The notes: generated by a model not told the origin, from the sequence alone. A DNA stretch of 64,000 nucleotides from Candidatus Desulfobacillus denitrificans (GCA_017347485.1 AP021857.1:124001-188000); one strand, 5' to 3'. Positions 48,489 to 58,229 are shown, counted from the first letter of the stretch. Program-made: numbers and translations.

Positions 48489-49697
48489 TCATGCCGTCAC
48501 CCAATGCGCCACGGGCTGCATCAGGAAATCGCCCAGTGCGATGCCGTCGCCGCCCACCAGCAGCGTGCGCTTCGGCTTGAATGCCTGCACGAACGCCGCC
48601 GTGCCCGGGTGCGCCTGCGGGGCGCGGCCGCTTTTCACCTCGATGGCGGTGAGCCTGCGCCCGGCCTGCACGACGAAATCCACCTCGTGGTTGCGTTCGC
48701 GCCAGTAGTGCAGCGCGCATTCGCCGCGCATCGCCGCATTGGCCAGGTGCGCGCCCACGGCGGATTCCACCAGACGCCCCCAGAATTCGCGGTCGGCGCG
48801 CGCCTCGGCCAGCGTGTAACCGCTGGCCGCCGTCATCAGGGCGGTGTTGAGCACCTGCAATTTCGGGCTGGAGCCGCGGCTGCGCGCCGCGTCGCCCGCA
48901 TACTTGGGCAGGCCGCAGACCATGCCCGCGCCCGCCAGAAGCTCCAGGTAATGCGCCAGCGTGGTGGTGTTGCCCGCGTCCTGCAGCTGGCCGAGCATCT
49001 TGGTGTAGGAAAGCACCTGTCCCGAATAGCGGCAGGCCAGCTCGAAGAGCCGCCGCAGCAGCGCGGGCTTGTCCACCCGCGTGAGCAGCAGCACATCGCG
49101 CGAAATCGACGTTTCGATCAGGCTGTCCAGCACATAGCGCGCCCAGCGTGCGGGGTCGCCGATCAATGGCGCCGCGCCCGGGTAGCCGCCGTAGAACACA
49201 TACGCATCCACCGGCCAGCCGAAGGCTGCCCGCATTTCCGCATATGACCAATGCGACAGCGGCAGCACCTCGAAGCGCCCGGCCAGGCTCTCCGTCAGCC
49301 CCTGGGCGATCAGCAGCGGCGCCGAGCCGAGCAACACCGCCTTGAGCGGACGCTTCGCCCGCGTGTCCTCGTCCCACAGGCGCTTCACCGTTTCCGACCA
49401 GCCGGGGATCTTCTGGATCTCATCCAGCACCAGCACCGCGCCTTCGGCATCTTCGATGGAAAGCCTGGCCGCCTCCCACTGCTGGGCGATCCAGTCCGCG
49501 CCGCGCAAGGTGGGCTCGTCCGCGCTGGCCTGGCGCACGGGCAACGCCGACGCATCGGTCACCTGCTGCACCAGCGTGGATTTGCCCACCTGGCGCGGCC
49601 CCGCCACCACCTGGATGAAGCGGCGGCGTTCGGCGAGGCGCGCCGCCAGCACGGCGGACTGCGGGCGCAGGAAGGGGGTTTTCTTTTTGCTCGGCAT
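48489..49697 (-). CDS. AAA-family ATPase with DUF4143 domain
   Basis: A 402-residue protein of the widespread ATPase/DUF4143 group. Walker A is VAGPRQVGKSTLVQQV near residue 32, Walker B GAVLVLDEIQKIPGW near residue 85, and LKAVLLGSAPLLIAQGLTES the sensor region. The C-terminal half (YWRERNHEVDFVVQAGRRLT, AIEVKSG) resembles the nuclease-like DUF4143 fold. Function of the family is unsettled. It ends 36 bp from the dehydrogenase fragment, so it marks the right flank of the accessory region. Confidence 0.88.
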   Translation of the reverse strand: MPSKKKTPFLRPQSAVLAARLAERRRFIQVVAGPRQVGKSTLVQQVTDASALPVRQASADEPTLRGADWIAQQWEAARLSIEDAEGAVLVLDEIQKIPGWSETVKRLWDEDTRAKRPLKAVLLGSAPLLIAQGLTESLAGRFEVLPLSHWSYAEMRAAFGWPVDAYVFYGGYPGAAPLIGDPARWARYVLDSLIETSISRDVLLLTRVDKPALLRRLFELACRYSGQVLSYTKMLGQLQDAGNTTTLAHYLELLAGAGMVCGLPKYAGDAARSRGSSPKLQVLNTALMTAASGYTLAEARADREFWGRLVESAVGAHLANAAMRGECALHYWRERNHEVDFVVQAGRRLTAIEVKSGRAPQAHPGTAAFVQAFKPKRTLLVGGDGIALGDFLMQPVAHWVTA

Positions 49698-49760
49698 GGT
49701 GAGTAATTTTACTCAATAAACTGAGTAAATCAATCTTGGCCGCTTCGGCCCGGCGCCGGC

Positions 49761-50162
49761 CTACTTCCCTTCGGCCACGAACTGGTACACCGCGCCGGCG
49801 GGCGTGCGGCATTCGCCGACGGCGCGCGGGCCGTCGAAGAGGAATTCGCAGCTGAGCGGCGGGCCGCCCTCGGCGGCAAGGTGGGCGCGCGCCTGGTTGG
49901 AGGTGTAGGTGGTGACGGTGTCGGGGGCGAAGTACGGCCCGACCATCATGGGATGGGAAATTCCGATGCCGGTGGCGACGATGTAGAAGCCGCCGTACTT
50001 CAGCCCGTCGACCGCCACCTCGATGCGCTGCCCGTCGGGGAACAGCGTGCCGCGATGCGCCTTCGCGGCCGGGTCGACCAGTTGGATCGGCAGCGGCTGC
50101 GGCGCCGCGCAGCCGGCCAGCGCCAGCGCGCAGGCCGAGAGGGCAATGAGGAAGCGGGCCAT
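49761..50162 (-). CDS. Small outer-membrane/periplasmic lipoprotein, unknown function
   Basis: A 133-residue protein whose N terminus MARFLIALSACALALAGCAA ends in a lipobox LAGC, so it is likely lipid-anchored. The mature part has [20 protein letters not shown] and ends CRTPAGAVYQFVAEGK, with a pair of cysteines (CEFLF and GECRT). I do not recognise a family. A decayed second copy of part of the gene lies at 52836-52920. The ATG at 50162 is preferred over one 21 bp upstream because it gives the normal lipoprotein leader. Confidence 0.7.
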   Translation of the reverse strand: MARFLIALSACALALAGCAAPQPLPIQLVDPAAKAHRGTLFPDGQRIEVAVDGLKYGGFYIVATGIGISHPMMVGPYFAPDTVTTYTSNQARAHLAAEGGPPLSCEFLFDGPRAVGECRTPAGAVYQFVAEGK

Positions 50163-50202
50163 GGCGGCGCCTTGCCTGTTCATGGCTTCAGTATAGGCAA
50201 GG

Positions 50203-50227
50203 CGCCGTGTCGCGGGGACTGACTTTT
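50203..50227 (-). repeat. Dispersed 25-bp motif, copy 11 (intergenic)
   Basis: Both blocks perfect on the minus strand, in the 83-bp gap between the lipoprotein and pirin genes, so not explained by coding. Confidence 0.9.
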
Positions 50228-50245
50228 TTCGCCGCGTGCCGGCGC

Positions 50246-51121
50246 TCAGGCCAGGCGCCCTTCGCGGTAGTCGTTTACCGCCTGGTAGATCTCCTGCTTG
50301 GTGTTCATGACGAAGGGGCCGTATTGCGCGATCGGCTCGCCGAGCGGGCGACCGGCGATGAGCAGCGCGCGCGCGTCCGTTTCCGCCTCGATCACCACGC
50401 CGTCTGCCGCCGCGGCGTTGGCGAGGAGGGCCATGCGCTGCGCCGGCACGGTCTCGCCGGCGATGGCGACCGCGCCGCGATAGACGTAGACGAAGGCGTT
50501 GTGCGCGGCCGGCAGCGGCTGGGTGAAGCGCGCGCCGGCGGGCAGGTGCAGGTCGAGGTAGAGCGGCGCGGTGGCCTCCCGCGCCACGGCGCCCGCAACG
50601 CCGTGGCTCTCGCCGGCGATCACCGTCGCCGCCACGCCGGCCTCGGTGGTGAACCGCGGCAGGTCATGGGCGGCGAAGTCGCGGTACCAGGGCGCGCTCA
50701 TCTTGTCGCGCGCGGGCAGGTTGAGCCAGAGCTGGAAGCCTTCCATCACGCCTTCTTCCTGCTGCGGGATCTCGGAATGGATGACGCCGCGGCCGGCGGT
50801 CATCCACTGCACGCCGCCGTTATCGAGCAGGCCCTCGTGGCCGGCGCTGTCGCGGTGGCGCATGCGGCCGGCGATCATGTAGGTCACCGTCTCGAAGCCG
50901 CGGTGCGGATGGTCGGGGAAGCCGGCGATGTAGTCGTCGGGGTCGTCGCTGCCGAAGGCGTCGAGCATCAGGTAGGGGTCGAGGCGCTGCTGCAGGTCCT
51001 GCGTCAGCACGCGCGTCAGCCTGACGCCGGCGCCGTCCGAGGTTTCCTTGCCGGCCACCAGGCGCTCGACGCTGCGCGAGCGCGCGACGGTTTCGCTGCG
51101 GGCGATGAGGTCGGTTTCCAT
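50246..51121 (-). CDS. Pirin-family bicupin protein
   Basis: A 291-residue pirin: the N-terminal cupin has DPYLMLDAFGSDDPDDYIAGF and FPDHPHRGFETVTYMIAGRM with metal-binding histidines, and VQWMTAGRGVIHSEIP continues the site. Pirins may act as quercetin dioxygenases or redox-sensitive transcription co-regulators. The ATG at 51121 starts METDLIARSET. It is followed (transcriptionally preceded) by azoR on the same strand with a 46-bp gap, so both may respond to the divergent LysR. Confidence 0.9.
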   Translation of the reverse strand: METDLIARSETVARSRSVERLVAGKETSDGAGVRLTRVLTQDLQQRLDPYLMLDAFGSDDPDDYIAGFPDHPHRGFETVTYMIAGRMRHRDSAGHEGLLDNGGVQWMTAGRGVIHSEIPQQEEGVMEGFQLWLNLPARDKMSAPWYRDFAAHDLPRFTTEAGVAATVIAGESHGVAGAVAREATAPLYLDLHLPAGARFTQPLPAAHNAFVYVYRGAVAIAGETVPAQRMALLANAAAADGVVIEAETDARALLIAGRPLGEPIAQYGPFVMNTKQEIYQAVNDYREGRLA

Positions 51122-51167
51122 GTTCGTCTCCTGTGTCGGGCGCGCGGCTGCGCGCGGTTGTTGTGGC

Positions 51168-51767
51168 TCAGGCAAAGATCGCGGCGATGTCCGCCTCGGC
51201 CTCGGCGAAGCCCTGGCGGGTGGCCTCCGGCCCCATGTTGAGGCCCTCGGCGTAGACAAAATGCACGTCGGTGAGGCCGAGGAAGCCGAGCACGGTCTTC
51301 AGGTAGGGCACCTGGCTGTCGGTCTCGCTGCCGCGGTAGCGGCCACCGCGCGCCAGCGCGACATAGACGCGCTTGCCCTTGAGCAGGCCTTCGGCGCCGC
51401 TCTCGGTGTAGCGGAAGGTGACGCCGTTGCGGGCGATGGCGTCGATCCAGTTCTTCAGCTGCACCGGCACGCCGAAGTTGTACATCGGCACGCCGAGCAC
51501 GATGGCGTCGGCGGCCTGCACCTCGGCGATCAGCGCGTCGTCGAGGGCGACGCGCGCCGCCTGCTCGGCGCTGCGCTGCGCGGCCGGGGTGAACAGCGCG
51601 GCGAGCGCGGCCTCGTCCAGCACCGGATGGGGCGTGGCACCGAGGTCGCGCAGGGTCAGCCGGGCCGCCGGCGCGGCCGCCTGCAGGCGGGCGACGATGG
51701 CGTTGGCGACACGGGTCGAATTGGCGTCTTCGCGGCGGACGCTGGCATTGACTTGCAGGATGTTCAT
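51168..51767 (-). CDS. azoR: FMN-dependent NADH:quinone oxidoreductase / azoreductase
   Basis: A 199-residue flavodoxin-fold enzyme. [40 protein letters not shown] and [20 protein letters not shown] are the FMN-binding segments of AzoR. It reduces quinones and azo dyes with NADH. It is divergent from a LysR gene with a 93-bp intergenic control region, the usual setup in which a LysR protein activates the enzyme in response to an electrophile. Confidence 0.93.
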   Translation of the reverse strand: MNILQVNASVRREDANSTRVANAIVARLQAAAPAARLTLRDLGATPHPVLDEAALAALFTPAAQRSAEQAARVALDDALIAEVQAADAIVLGVPMYNFGVPVQLKNWIDAIARNGVTFRYTESGAEGLLKGKRVYVALARGGRYRGSETDSQVPYLKTVLGFLGLTDVHFVYAEGLNMGPEATRQGFAEAEADIAAIFA

Positions 51768-51851
51768 TTGGGCTCCTTGGGCTGGTTGAAGGCTTGGAGA
51801 CAGTTTATTGTTATCGAAAACCGCAGAGAATCCCTTAATACTGATAACATC

Positions 51852-51867
51852 GTTCCATATATGGAAC
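51852..51867. promoter_or_regulatory. 16-bp palindrome over the lysR start codon
   Basis: GTTCCATATATGGAAC is perfectly symmetrical and includes the lysR ATG (51861). About 10 bp upstream a GTTATC/GATAAC pair further marks the intergenic region. A protein bound here would block lysR expression, suggesting autoregulation. Confidence 0.6.
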
Positions 51868-52757
51868 AATATGAGGCCAACGACCTGCTGATTTTCGCCA
51901 AAGTGGTGGAGGCGGGCAGCTTCAGCCGCGCCGCCGAACGGCTCGGCCTGCCGAAGTCCACCGTTTCGCGGCGCATCGGCCAGCTCGAGGAGCAGCTCGG
52001 CGAGCGCCTGCTGCTGCGCACCACGCGCCGCCTGACGCTGACCGAATTCGGCCAGCAGCTGCTCGAGCACGCGCGCCAGGTGGCGGCCGAGGTGGAGGCC
52101 GTCAGGGCGCTGAGCGAGCACCGCCAGGCGCAGCCGGGCGGCCGCCTGCGCGTGTCGATGCCAAGCGATTTCGCCACGCTGCTGCTGACCGACATGCTGG
52201 CGGCCTTCGTCGCGCTGCATCCGGCGGTGTCGCTGGAGCTCGACCTGTCGCCGCGGCGCGTGGATCTGCTCGGGGAGAATTTCGATCTCGCCCTGCGCAT
52301 GGGCGAGTTGCCCGACGACGCGCTGCTGGCGGCGCGGCGCATCGCCGCGCTGCCGGGCGGGCTGTACGCCGCGCCGGCCTACCTGGCCGACCGCGGCGAC
52401 CCGGCCGTGCCGGACGATTTGGCCCTGCACCAGGCGCTGCACCTGCTCGGACGCGGCGGCGAGGCGGCGCAGTGGATTTTGCAAAGCGGTACCGAGCGCT
52501 GGTCGGGCGCACCGCCCGGACGCATCGCGGCCAACTCGCCGGAGATGCTGATCCATCTGGCGCGCGCCGGCGCCGGCATCGCCGCCGTGCCCGACTGCTT
52601 CGCGGCGCCGGGCGTGCAGCGCGGCGAGTTGCGCCGCGTCCTGCCCGATTGGCGGCTGCCGCCCGTCACCGCCTGGGCAGTGTTCCCCGGCCGCCGCCTG
52701 ATGCCGGCGAAAACCCGCGCCTTCCTCGAGATGCTGGAGGCGGCGCTGGCGGGATGA
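51861..52757 (+). CDS. LysR-family transcriptional regulator
   Basis: A 298-residue LysR protein. The N-terminal winged HTH reads [20 protein letters not shown] then [20 protein letters not shown]; the effector domain includes [20 protein letters not shown] and [20 protein letters not shown]. It is divergent from azoR and pirin, which are its likely targets. The ATG at 51861 sits in a perfect palindrome. The longer open frame upstream overlaps azoR antisense and is not credible. Confidence 0.93.
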   Translation: MEQYEANDLLIFAKVVEAGSFSRAAERLGLPKSTVSRRIGQLEEQLGERLLLRTTRRLTLTEFGQQLLEHARQVAAEVEAVRALSEHRQAQPGGRLRVSMPSDFATLLLTDMLAAFVALHPAVSLELDLSPRRVDLLGENFDLALRMGELPDDALLAARRIAALPGGLYAAPAYLADRGDPAVPDDLALHQALHLLGRGGEAAQWILQSGTERWSGAPPGRIAANSPEMLIHLARAGAGIAAVPDCFAAPGVQRGELRRVLPDWRLPPVTAWAVFPGRRLMPAKTRAFLEMLEAALAG

Positions 52758-52835
52758 AAGGCGCCCGCCCCGTCGCCTGCCGGCTTTCCGCGACCATCTG
52801 ATGCACGGCGCCGCTGGCTGCCCGGCCTTCGCCGA

Positions 52836-52920
52836 TGGCGCGCGCCTGATTGGAGGTGCCGGTGGTGACGGCGTCGGGCGGGAAATTCCGATGCCGGTGG
52901 CGACGATGTAGAAGCCGCCA
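52836..52920 (-). pseudogene. Decayed partial copy of the lipoprotein gene
   Basis: The segment matches 49880-49990 in two blocks: GGCGCGCGCCTG-TTGGAGGT-like DNA (one mismatch) with GGTGGTGACGG, and then GGGAAATTCCGATGCCGGTG continuing through GCGACGATGTAGAAGCCGCC. About 30 bp between the blocks in the intact gene are missing. No reading frame survives. A 25-bp motif copy begins at its right end. The remaining 52758-52835 shows nothing recognisable. Confidence 0.75.
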
Positions 52921-52940
52921 TGCCGCAGCGACTGACTTTT
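52916..52940 (-). repeat. Dispersed 25-bp motif, copy 12 (intergenic)
   Basis: AAAAGTCAGT perfect, distal block CATGGCG (one mismatch). It abuts the lipoprotein remnant. Confidence 0.8.
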
Positions 52941-52976
52941 TCCTTCGCCCGCGTCGGCGGAAAATGCCGCGCCGGA

Positions 52977-53492
52977 TCAGCGCATGCCGCCCATGCCGCC
53001 CATCGGGCCGCGCGGGCCCTGCTCGCCGCGGGCGCCGCCGCGGTGCTGGCCCATGGGATGGCGTGTCAGTTCGGCGAGGGTCTTGGCCTGCTCCGGCGTG
53101 AGCGCGCTCTGCAACTTGGCGGTGGCGTCGGCGAGGGCGGCGAGCTTGTTCGCCCTCAGCGCGGCGGCGTCGGCGCGATGCCGAGCCAGGGCGGCGGCGT
53201 CGGCATCCTTCGGCGGCGCCTGCATCGCGGCCGGGTCGAACTGCTCCTTCAGCACTTTCGCGTAGGCCTGCCAGGCGTCCTGCTGCGAAGCCTTGATCTC
53301 GAGACGGTTGGCCATCTGGTCGATGCGCGCCTGCAGGCGCGCCTGCAGGCGTTCCTGCATCTCGGGCGTCATGGCGTGCCGGCCGGGACCGGGGCCGGAG
53401 ACGGGCGCGGCCGTGGCCGGCATCGCTGCGGCGAGGGCAAGGCCGGCGGAAAGGAGGCTGACGGCGAGCCGGTTGCGGGATGTGGCGTTCAT
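52977..53492 (-). CDS. Spy/CpxP-like LTxxQ-motif periplasmic protein
   Basis: A 171-residue protein with a signal peptide (SLLSAGLALAAAMPATA) and a helical body containing MTPEMQERLQARLQARIDQM and the LTxxQ motif in SALTPEQAKTLAELTRHPMG. The tail is glycine-rich (RGGARGEQGPRGPMGGMGGM). Such proteins are ATP-independent chaperones of the envelope stress response. The ATG at 53492 begins the signal peptide. The 140-bp upstream gap contains TTACGGCATGTAACG, a small palindrome that may hold control sites. Confidence 0.85.
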   Translation of the reverse strand: MNATSRNRLAVSLLSAGLALAAAMPATAAPVSGPGPGRHAMTPEMQERLQARLQARIDQMANRLEIKASQQDAWQAYAKVLKEQFDPAAMQAPPKDADAAALARHRADAAALRANKLAALADATAKLQSALTPEQAKTLAELTRHPMGQHRGGARGEQGPRGPMGGMGGMR

Positions 53493-53632
53493 GGTGTGCT
53501 CCTGTGGGGTTGAAAGACGCCGTCCATTTGACGCCGGCTTTGTAAGCGGAAGTTTGCGGCGGGGTGCGGAATTGTTACGGCATGTAACGTCGCCGCTTTC
53601 AGCGCGAGGAGGAAGGAGCCGCCTGCCGCGGC

Positions 53633-55015
53633 TTATTTGACGGCGTCGCCGCCGAGCATGCGCTCCGGCCGCAGCCAGCGGTCGAGGTCTTCCGCCTTCG
53701 CGTGGCCCAGCTCGAGCGCGGCCTGCTTCAGCGTGCAATTCTTGCGATAGGCGAGCTGGGCGATCTCGGCCGACTTCTCGTAGCCGATGTGCGGCGTCAG
53801 CGCGGTGGCCAGCATGAGGCCCTGCTCCAGCCCCGCGGCGATGCGCTCGCGGCGCGCTTCGATGCCGACGACGCAGTGCGCGGCGAAGCTCGTCATGGCA
53901 TCGGCGAGCAGGCGCAGGCTCTGCAGGAAGTTGTGGGCGATGAGCGGCTTGCAGGTGTTGAGCTCGAGGCTGCCCGAGGCGCCGCCGAAGCCGATGGCGA
54001 CGTCGTTGCCGAGCACCTGGCAGCCGACCATGTAGAGGGCTTCGCACTGGGTCGGGTTGACCTTGCCGGGCATGATGGAACTGCCCGGCTCGTTGGCCGG
54101 CAGGGTGAGTTCGCCGAGGCCGGTGTGCGGTCCGGAGGCGAGCCAGCGGATGTCGTTGGCGATCTTCATCAGCGCGACGGCGAGCGTCTTCAGCGCGCCG
54201 TGCGCCGCCACCAGGGTGTCGTGCGCGGCGAGCGCGGCGAACTTGTTGCCGGCGCTGGCGAAGCCGACGCCGAGGCGCGCGGCGAGCGCCGCCGCGACGC
54301 GGGCGCCGAATTCGGGATGGGTGTTGAGCCCGGTGCCGACGGCGGTGCCGCCGATGGCCAGCTGCACCAGCGCCGGGCGGCCGGCGCAGATCGCTTCCTC
54401 GGCCAGGTCGAGCTGGGCGACGTAGCCGGAGAACTCCTGGCCCAGCGTCAGCGGCACGGCGTCCTGCAGGTGGGTGCGGCCGGTCTTGACGATGCCGGCG
54501 AAGGCGGCGGCCTTGTCGGCGAGCGCGCCGCGCAGCTGCTGCAGCGCCGGCAGCAGGCGCCGGCCGAGGCCGAGCGCGGCGGCGACGTGCATGGCGGTCG
54601 GGATGACGTCGTTGGAGGACTGGCCGAGGTTGACCTCGTCGTTGGGATGAACGAGGCGGCCGGCGCCGAGCTGGCGCGCCGCCAGGTGCGCCAGCACCTC
54701 GTTCATGTTCATGTTGGTCTGCGTGCCCGAGCCGGACTGCCAGACGGCGAGCGGGAATTCCGCGCCGTGGCGGCCGGCCAGCACCTCGTCGGCGGCCGCC
54801 GCGATGGCCTGCGCCACCTCGGCGGGCAGGCGACCGAGGTCGGCATTCACCCTGGCGCAGGCGCGCTTTACCTCGGCGAGGGCGAGGATGAGTTCCTCCG
54901 GCATGCGCTCGCCTGAGATGCGGAAATTTTCGAATGCGCGCTGCGTCTGTGCGCCCCACAGGCGTTCCTCGGGCACCTCGACGCTGCCCAGGCTGTCGTG
55001 TTCGCGTCGTGTCAT
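53633..55015 (-). CDS. fumC: Fumarate hydratase, class II
   Basis: A 460-residue class II fumarase of the aspartase/fumarase superfamily. The signature [16 protein letters not shown] is near residue 317; the N terminus has [19 protein letters not shown] and [20 protein letters not shown], and [19 protein letters not shown] lines the active site. It hydrates fumarate to malate in the TCA cycle and is iron-independent and oxidant-resistant. It stands alone upstream of a terminator that belongs to livK. Confidence 0.95.
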   Translation of the reverse strand: MTRREHDSLGSVEVPEERLWGAQTQRAFENFRISGERMPEELILALAEVKRACARVNADLGRLPAEVAQAIAAAADEVLAGRHGAEFPLAVWQSGSGTQTNMNMNEVLAHLAARQLGAGRLVHPNDEVNLGQSSNDVIPTAMHVAAALGLGRRLLPALQQLRGALADKAAAFAGIVKTGRTHLQDAVPLTLGQEFSGYVAQLDLAEEAICAGRPALVQLAIGGTAVGTGLNTHPEFGARVAAALAARLGVGFASAGNKFAALAAHDTLVAAHGALKTLAVALMKIANDIRWLASGPHTGLGELTLPANEPGSSIMPGKVNPTQCEALYMVGCQVLGNDVAIGFGGASGSLELNTCKPLIAHNFLQSLRLLADAMTSFAAHCVVGIEARRERIAAGLEQGLMLATALTPHIGYEKSAEIAQLAYRKNCTLKQAALELGHAKAEDLDRWLRPERMLGGDAVK

Positions 55016-55107
55016 CGGCCGGCGCCGCTCCGCTCGGGAAGGATCTGTTCGAACGGCGACATTATGCGCCTGGATCGATTGCCGAAAACCATGCCCCGGA
55101 CGAGGGC

Positions 55108-55138
55108 AAAAAGCAAGGGGCGCCGCGGCGCCCCTTGC
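55108..55138 (-). terminator. Rho-independent terminator of the livK operon
   Basis: A perfect 26-bp palindrome, GCAAGGGGCGCCG plus its complement (55113-55138), is followed on the minus strand by a T5 run (55108-55112). It lies 18 bp past the livK stop. Confidence 0.85.
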
Positions 55139-55156
55139 CCTTGCGGCGGCAGGAGG

Positions 55157-56326
55157 TCAGTTGGTCAGGTAGTCGGTGACCGCCACCCACTTGCCGTTCT
55201 GGATCTGGCTGGCGCGCGACTTCTGGTTGCCCAGATGCTGCGTCGCGGTGAAGCGGTACTCCGGGCTGCCGAACATGTCGCGCGGGAAGGGACCGCTCTC
55301 CAGCGCCTTGACGAAGCTGTCGGTGGTCAGGTTCGGGCCGGCGCGCTTGGCGGTCTGGTAGAAAAGGTCCGCGATGACGTAGCCGTAGGCCGAGAACAGG
55401 CCCGGATCCTCCTTGAACTGGGCCTTGTAGGCGGCCGCCCAGTCGCGCACGTTCTTCGAGGCATCGTCCGGATACGGCACACCGACCTGGTGCATGGCGA
55501 AGAAGCCGTTCATGGCCGGGCCGCCGAGCTTGTGGATGAGGTCGGTGTAGGAGGCCGAACAGCCGAGGAACTGCGGGTTCCAGCCCATCTTGCGCGCCGT
55601 GGCGATGGTGCCGATGGCCTCGCGGATGATGGTACCCATCACCACCGTGTCGCAGCCGGCGCCCTTCATCTTCGCCACCTGGGCGGAGAAGTCGGTGGCG
55701 GCGCGCTTGAAGGTGGTCTTCTCCGCCAGCGTCATGCCGATGTCCTTGAGGCCGTCCTCGGCGCCGCGCAGCACCTCCAGGCCGTACTCGTCGTCCTGGT
55801 AGATGATGCAGAATTTCTTGGAGCCGTGCTCCTTGGCCATCCATTTCACGCCGATGCGGATCTGGTCGTAGTAGGGCGCGGCGAAGGAGAACTTCAGCTT
55901 GTGCAGCGGCTCGTACATCTCGCGCGCGCCGGTGAGCGGAAAGAGGTGCGGGATGTTCTTCTCGAACAGGATCGGCATGGATGCCATGGCGACCGCCGTG
56001 CCGATGCTGCCGATCATGGCGAAGATCTTGTCCTGCTGCACCAGCTTCTGCGCAGCGAGCAGGCCCTTCTTCGGATCGTAGCCGCTGTCCTCGACGATGA
56101 GCTTGATCTTGCGCCCGTTGACCCCGCCGCTGGCATTGATCTCGTCGACGCGCATCTGCATGCCGTTCTTGGCCGGCTTGCTGAAGCCGGCCAGCGGGCC
56201 GGACAGGTCCTGCAGCGAGCCGACGACGATCTGGTCCTTGGTGACGCCCAGCTGCTGGGCCTGGGCGGACCAGGCCAGGGTGGTGGCGGCGGCCAAGATG
56301 GCCACCTTGCCGATGATGTTCTTCAT
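55157..56326 (-). CDS. livK: Branched-chain amino acid/aromatic-type ABC transporter substrate-binding protein
   Basis: A 389-residue type I periplasmic binding protein with a signal peptide (KNIIGKVAILAAATTLAWSAQA). VGSLQDLSGPLAGFSKPAKN and INASGGVNGRKIKLIVEDSG are typical of LivJ/K-like proteins. It is the last gene of the liv operon, after the acyl-CoA ligase, an order common in betaproteobacteria for organic-acid or aromatic uptake rather than amino acids. The ATG at 56326 is used; a TTG two codons earlier is less likely. The ligand is unknown. Confidence 0.88.
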   Translation of the reverse strand: MKNIIGKVAILAAATTLAWSAQAQQLGVTKDQIVVGSLQDLSGPLAGFSKPAKNGMQMRVDEINASGGVNGRKIKLIVEDSGYDPKKGLLAAQKLVQQDKIFAMIGSIGTAVAMASMPILFEKNIPHLFPLTGAREMYEPLHKLKFSFAAPYYDQIRIGVKWMAKEHGSKKFCIIYQDDEYGLEVLRGAEDGLKDIGMTLAEKTTFKRAATDFSAQVAKMKGAGCDTVVMGTIIREAIGTIATARKMGWNPQFLGCSASYTDLIHKLGGPAMNGFFAMHQVGVPYPDDASKNVRDWAAAYKAQFKEDPGLFSAYGYVIADLFYQTAKRAGPNLTTDSFVKALESGPFPRDMFGSPEYRFTATQHLGNQKSRASQIQNGKWVAVTDYLTN

Positions 56327-56354
56327 GTTCAAGTCTCCTCTCCTCAGGTTGTCG

Positions 56355-58229
56355 TCAGGAACGGTACATGGATTCTATAAGGTCTGCGTACTTTTGGTTC
56401 ACGAACTTGCGTTTCAGCTTCATGGTCGGCGTCAGCTCTTCGTCCTCGGCCGTAAGTTTCTGTTCTATCAGGCGGAATTTCTTGACCTGCTCGACCCGGG
56501 CGAATTCCTTGTTGACCCGCGCCAGTTCGCCCTCGATCAGGCGCTGCACTTCGGGGGCGCGGCACAGGCTGGTGTAGTTGGAGAAGGGGATGTCGTGATC
56601 CTGGGCGAATTTCTCGACGTTTTCCTGGTCGATCATGATCAGGCAGACCAGGTACGGCCGCTTGTCGCCGATCACCACCGCATCGGTGATGTAGGGCGAG
56701 AACTTCAGCTGGTTCTCGATCTCCGACGGGGTGATGTTCTTGCCGCCGGCGGTGATGATGATGTCCTTGAGGCGGTCGGAGATCTTGAAGAAACCGTCGG
56801 CATCCAGCGTGCCGACGTCGCCGCTGTGCAGCCAGCCCTCGGCATCGATGGTTTCGGCGGTCTTTTCCGGCTGGTTGAGGTAGCCCATGAAGATGTTCTC
56901 GCCGCGCACCAGCAGTTCCCCGCTGTCGGGCGCCAGCTTCACCTCGCAGTAGGCGTTGGCCACCCCGATCATGCCGGGCTTGATCCTCGAGGCGGGGGTG
57001 CAGGTGGCGCCGCCGCCGGTTTCGGTCATGCCCCACACCTCCAGCATGGGGATGCCGAGCGCCATGTACCAGCGCACCAGGTCGGGCGAGATCGGCGCCG
57101 CGCCGGTGATGAGGAAGCGGCAGCGGTGGATGCCGATCATCTTGCGCACGTTGTCGAGCACCAGGAAGCGGGCCAGCCGGTGCAGGGCGCGCAGGCCGGC
57201 GCCGACGGGCTGGCCGGCTTCGTAGCGGGCGACCATCTTCAGGCCGAGGCCGATGGCCCATTTGTAGGCCAGCTTCTGCAACCCGGTCGCCTCGGCCAGG
57301 CCGATCGTCACGCCGGAATAGAACTTCTCCCAGATGCGCGGCACGGCGAGGAACACGGTGGGCTGGATCTCGCGCACGTTCTCCGGGATGGTCTCCGGGT
57401 TCTCGACGAAATTCAGCACGGCGCCGGTGTACAGCGAGAAATAGGCGCCGGCCATGCGCTCGGCGACATGGCACAGCGGCAGGAAGCACATGTGCTCGTC
57501 GGCTTCGTCCTGGGCGATGATCAGGTTGAAGCCGCGGATCGAGTAGACCACGTTGTGGTGCGAGAGCATCGCGCCCTTCGGCTTGCCGGTGGTGCCGGAG
57601 GTGTAGATGAGGATGGCGAGGTCTTCCGGCCGGCGGCTGTCGAGGCGCGCCTGCCATTCGGCCTCCGCCGCGCCGGCGCCGAGGCGGGCGATGCGTTCGC
57701 GGCCGAGTTCGCGCAGGCGCTCGAGGCTGATCACGTCGGGATCGTCGAGGCTGCGCAGGCCCGACATGTCCCAGACGACGATCTTGCGCAGCAGCGGCAG
57801 GGTCTCGCGCGCCTGCAGCGCCTTGTCGAGCTGCTCCTCGTCCTCGACGAAGAGGTAGACCGAGCGCGAGTCCTCCGTCAGGTACTGCACCTGCGTCGCC
57901 GAGTCGGTCGGGTAGATGCCGGAGCTGACGCCGCCGGCGCAGAGGGCGGCGAGGTCGCAGAACAGCCATTCCTGGCGCGTGTTGCCGAGGATGGAGACCG
58001 TCTCGCCCGGCGCGAAGCCGAGCTCTGCGAGGCCCATGCCGATCTCGCGCACGATGTCGGCCAGTTCGCGCCAGGTCAGCGTCTGCCACAGGCCGAAGGA
58101 CTTCTGGCGGAAGATGACCCGGTCGGCGCGTTGCTCGACGGCGTTCCGGAACAGGCGCGGGATGGTGTCGCCGGGGACGACGATTTCCCGGGTCGACCAG
58201 TGATGCTTGCTGTCGGTTGTCCACCACAT
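56355..58229 (-). CDS. Long-chain acyl-CoA synthetase-type AMP-forming ligase
   Basis: A 624-residue ANL-superfamily enzyme of the FAA1 type. The P-loop is LIYTSGTTGKPKGAMLSHHN near residue 183; the later motifs are VWGMTETGGGATCTPASR, GWLHSGDVGTLDADGFFKIS and DRLKDIIITAGGKNITPSEI; the catalytic lysine is in the C-terminal part. It activates a carboxylic acid to its CoA thioester. Lying between livF and livK, it probably activates the transported acid on entry. Substrate chain type cannot be decided from sequence. Confidence 0.92.
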   Translation of the reverse strand: MWWTTDSKHHWSTREIVVPGDTIPRLFRNAVEQRADRVIFRQKSFGLWQTLTWRELADIVREIGMGLAELGFAPGETVSILGNTRQEWLFCDLAALCAGGVSSGIYPTDSATQVQYLTEDSRSVYLFVEDEEQLDKALQARETLPLLRKIVVWDMSGLRSLDDPDVISLERLRELGRERIARLGAGAAEAEWQARLDSRRPEDLAILIYTSGTTGKPKGAMLSHHNVVYSIRGFNLIIAQDEADEHMCFLPLCHVAERMAGAYFSLYTGAVLNFVENPETIPENVREIQPTVFLAVPRIWEKFYSGVTIGLAEATGLQKLAYKWAIGLGLKMVARYEAGQPVGAGLRALHRLARFLVLDNVRKMIGIHRCRFLITGAAPISPDLVRWYMALGIPMLEVWGMTETGGGATCTPASRIKPGMIGVANAYCEVKLAPDSGELLVRGENIFMGYLNQPEKTAETIDAEGWLHSGDVGTLDADGFFKISDRLKDIIITAGGKNITPSEIENQLKFSPYITDAVVIGDKRPYLVCLIMIDQENVEKFAQDHDIPFSNYTSLCRAPEVQRLIEGELARVNKEFARVEQVKKFRLIEQKLTAEDEELTPTMKLKRKFVNQKYADLIESMYRS

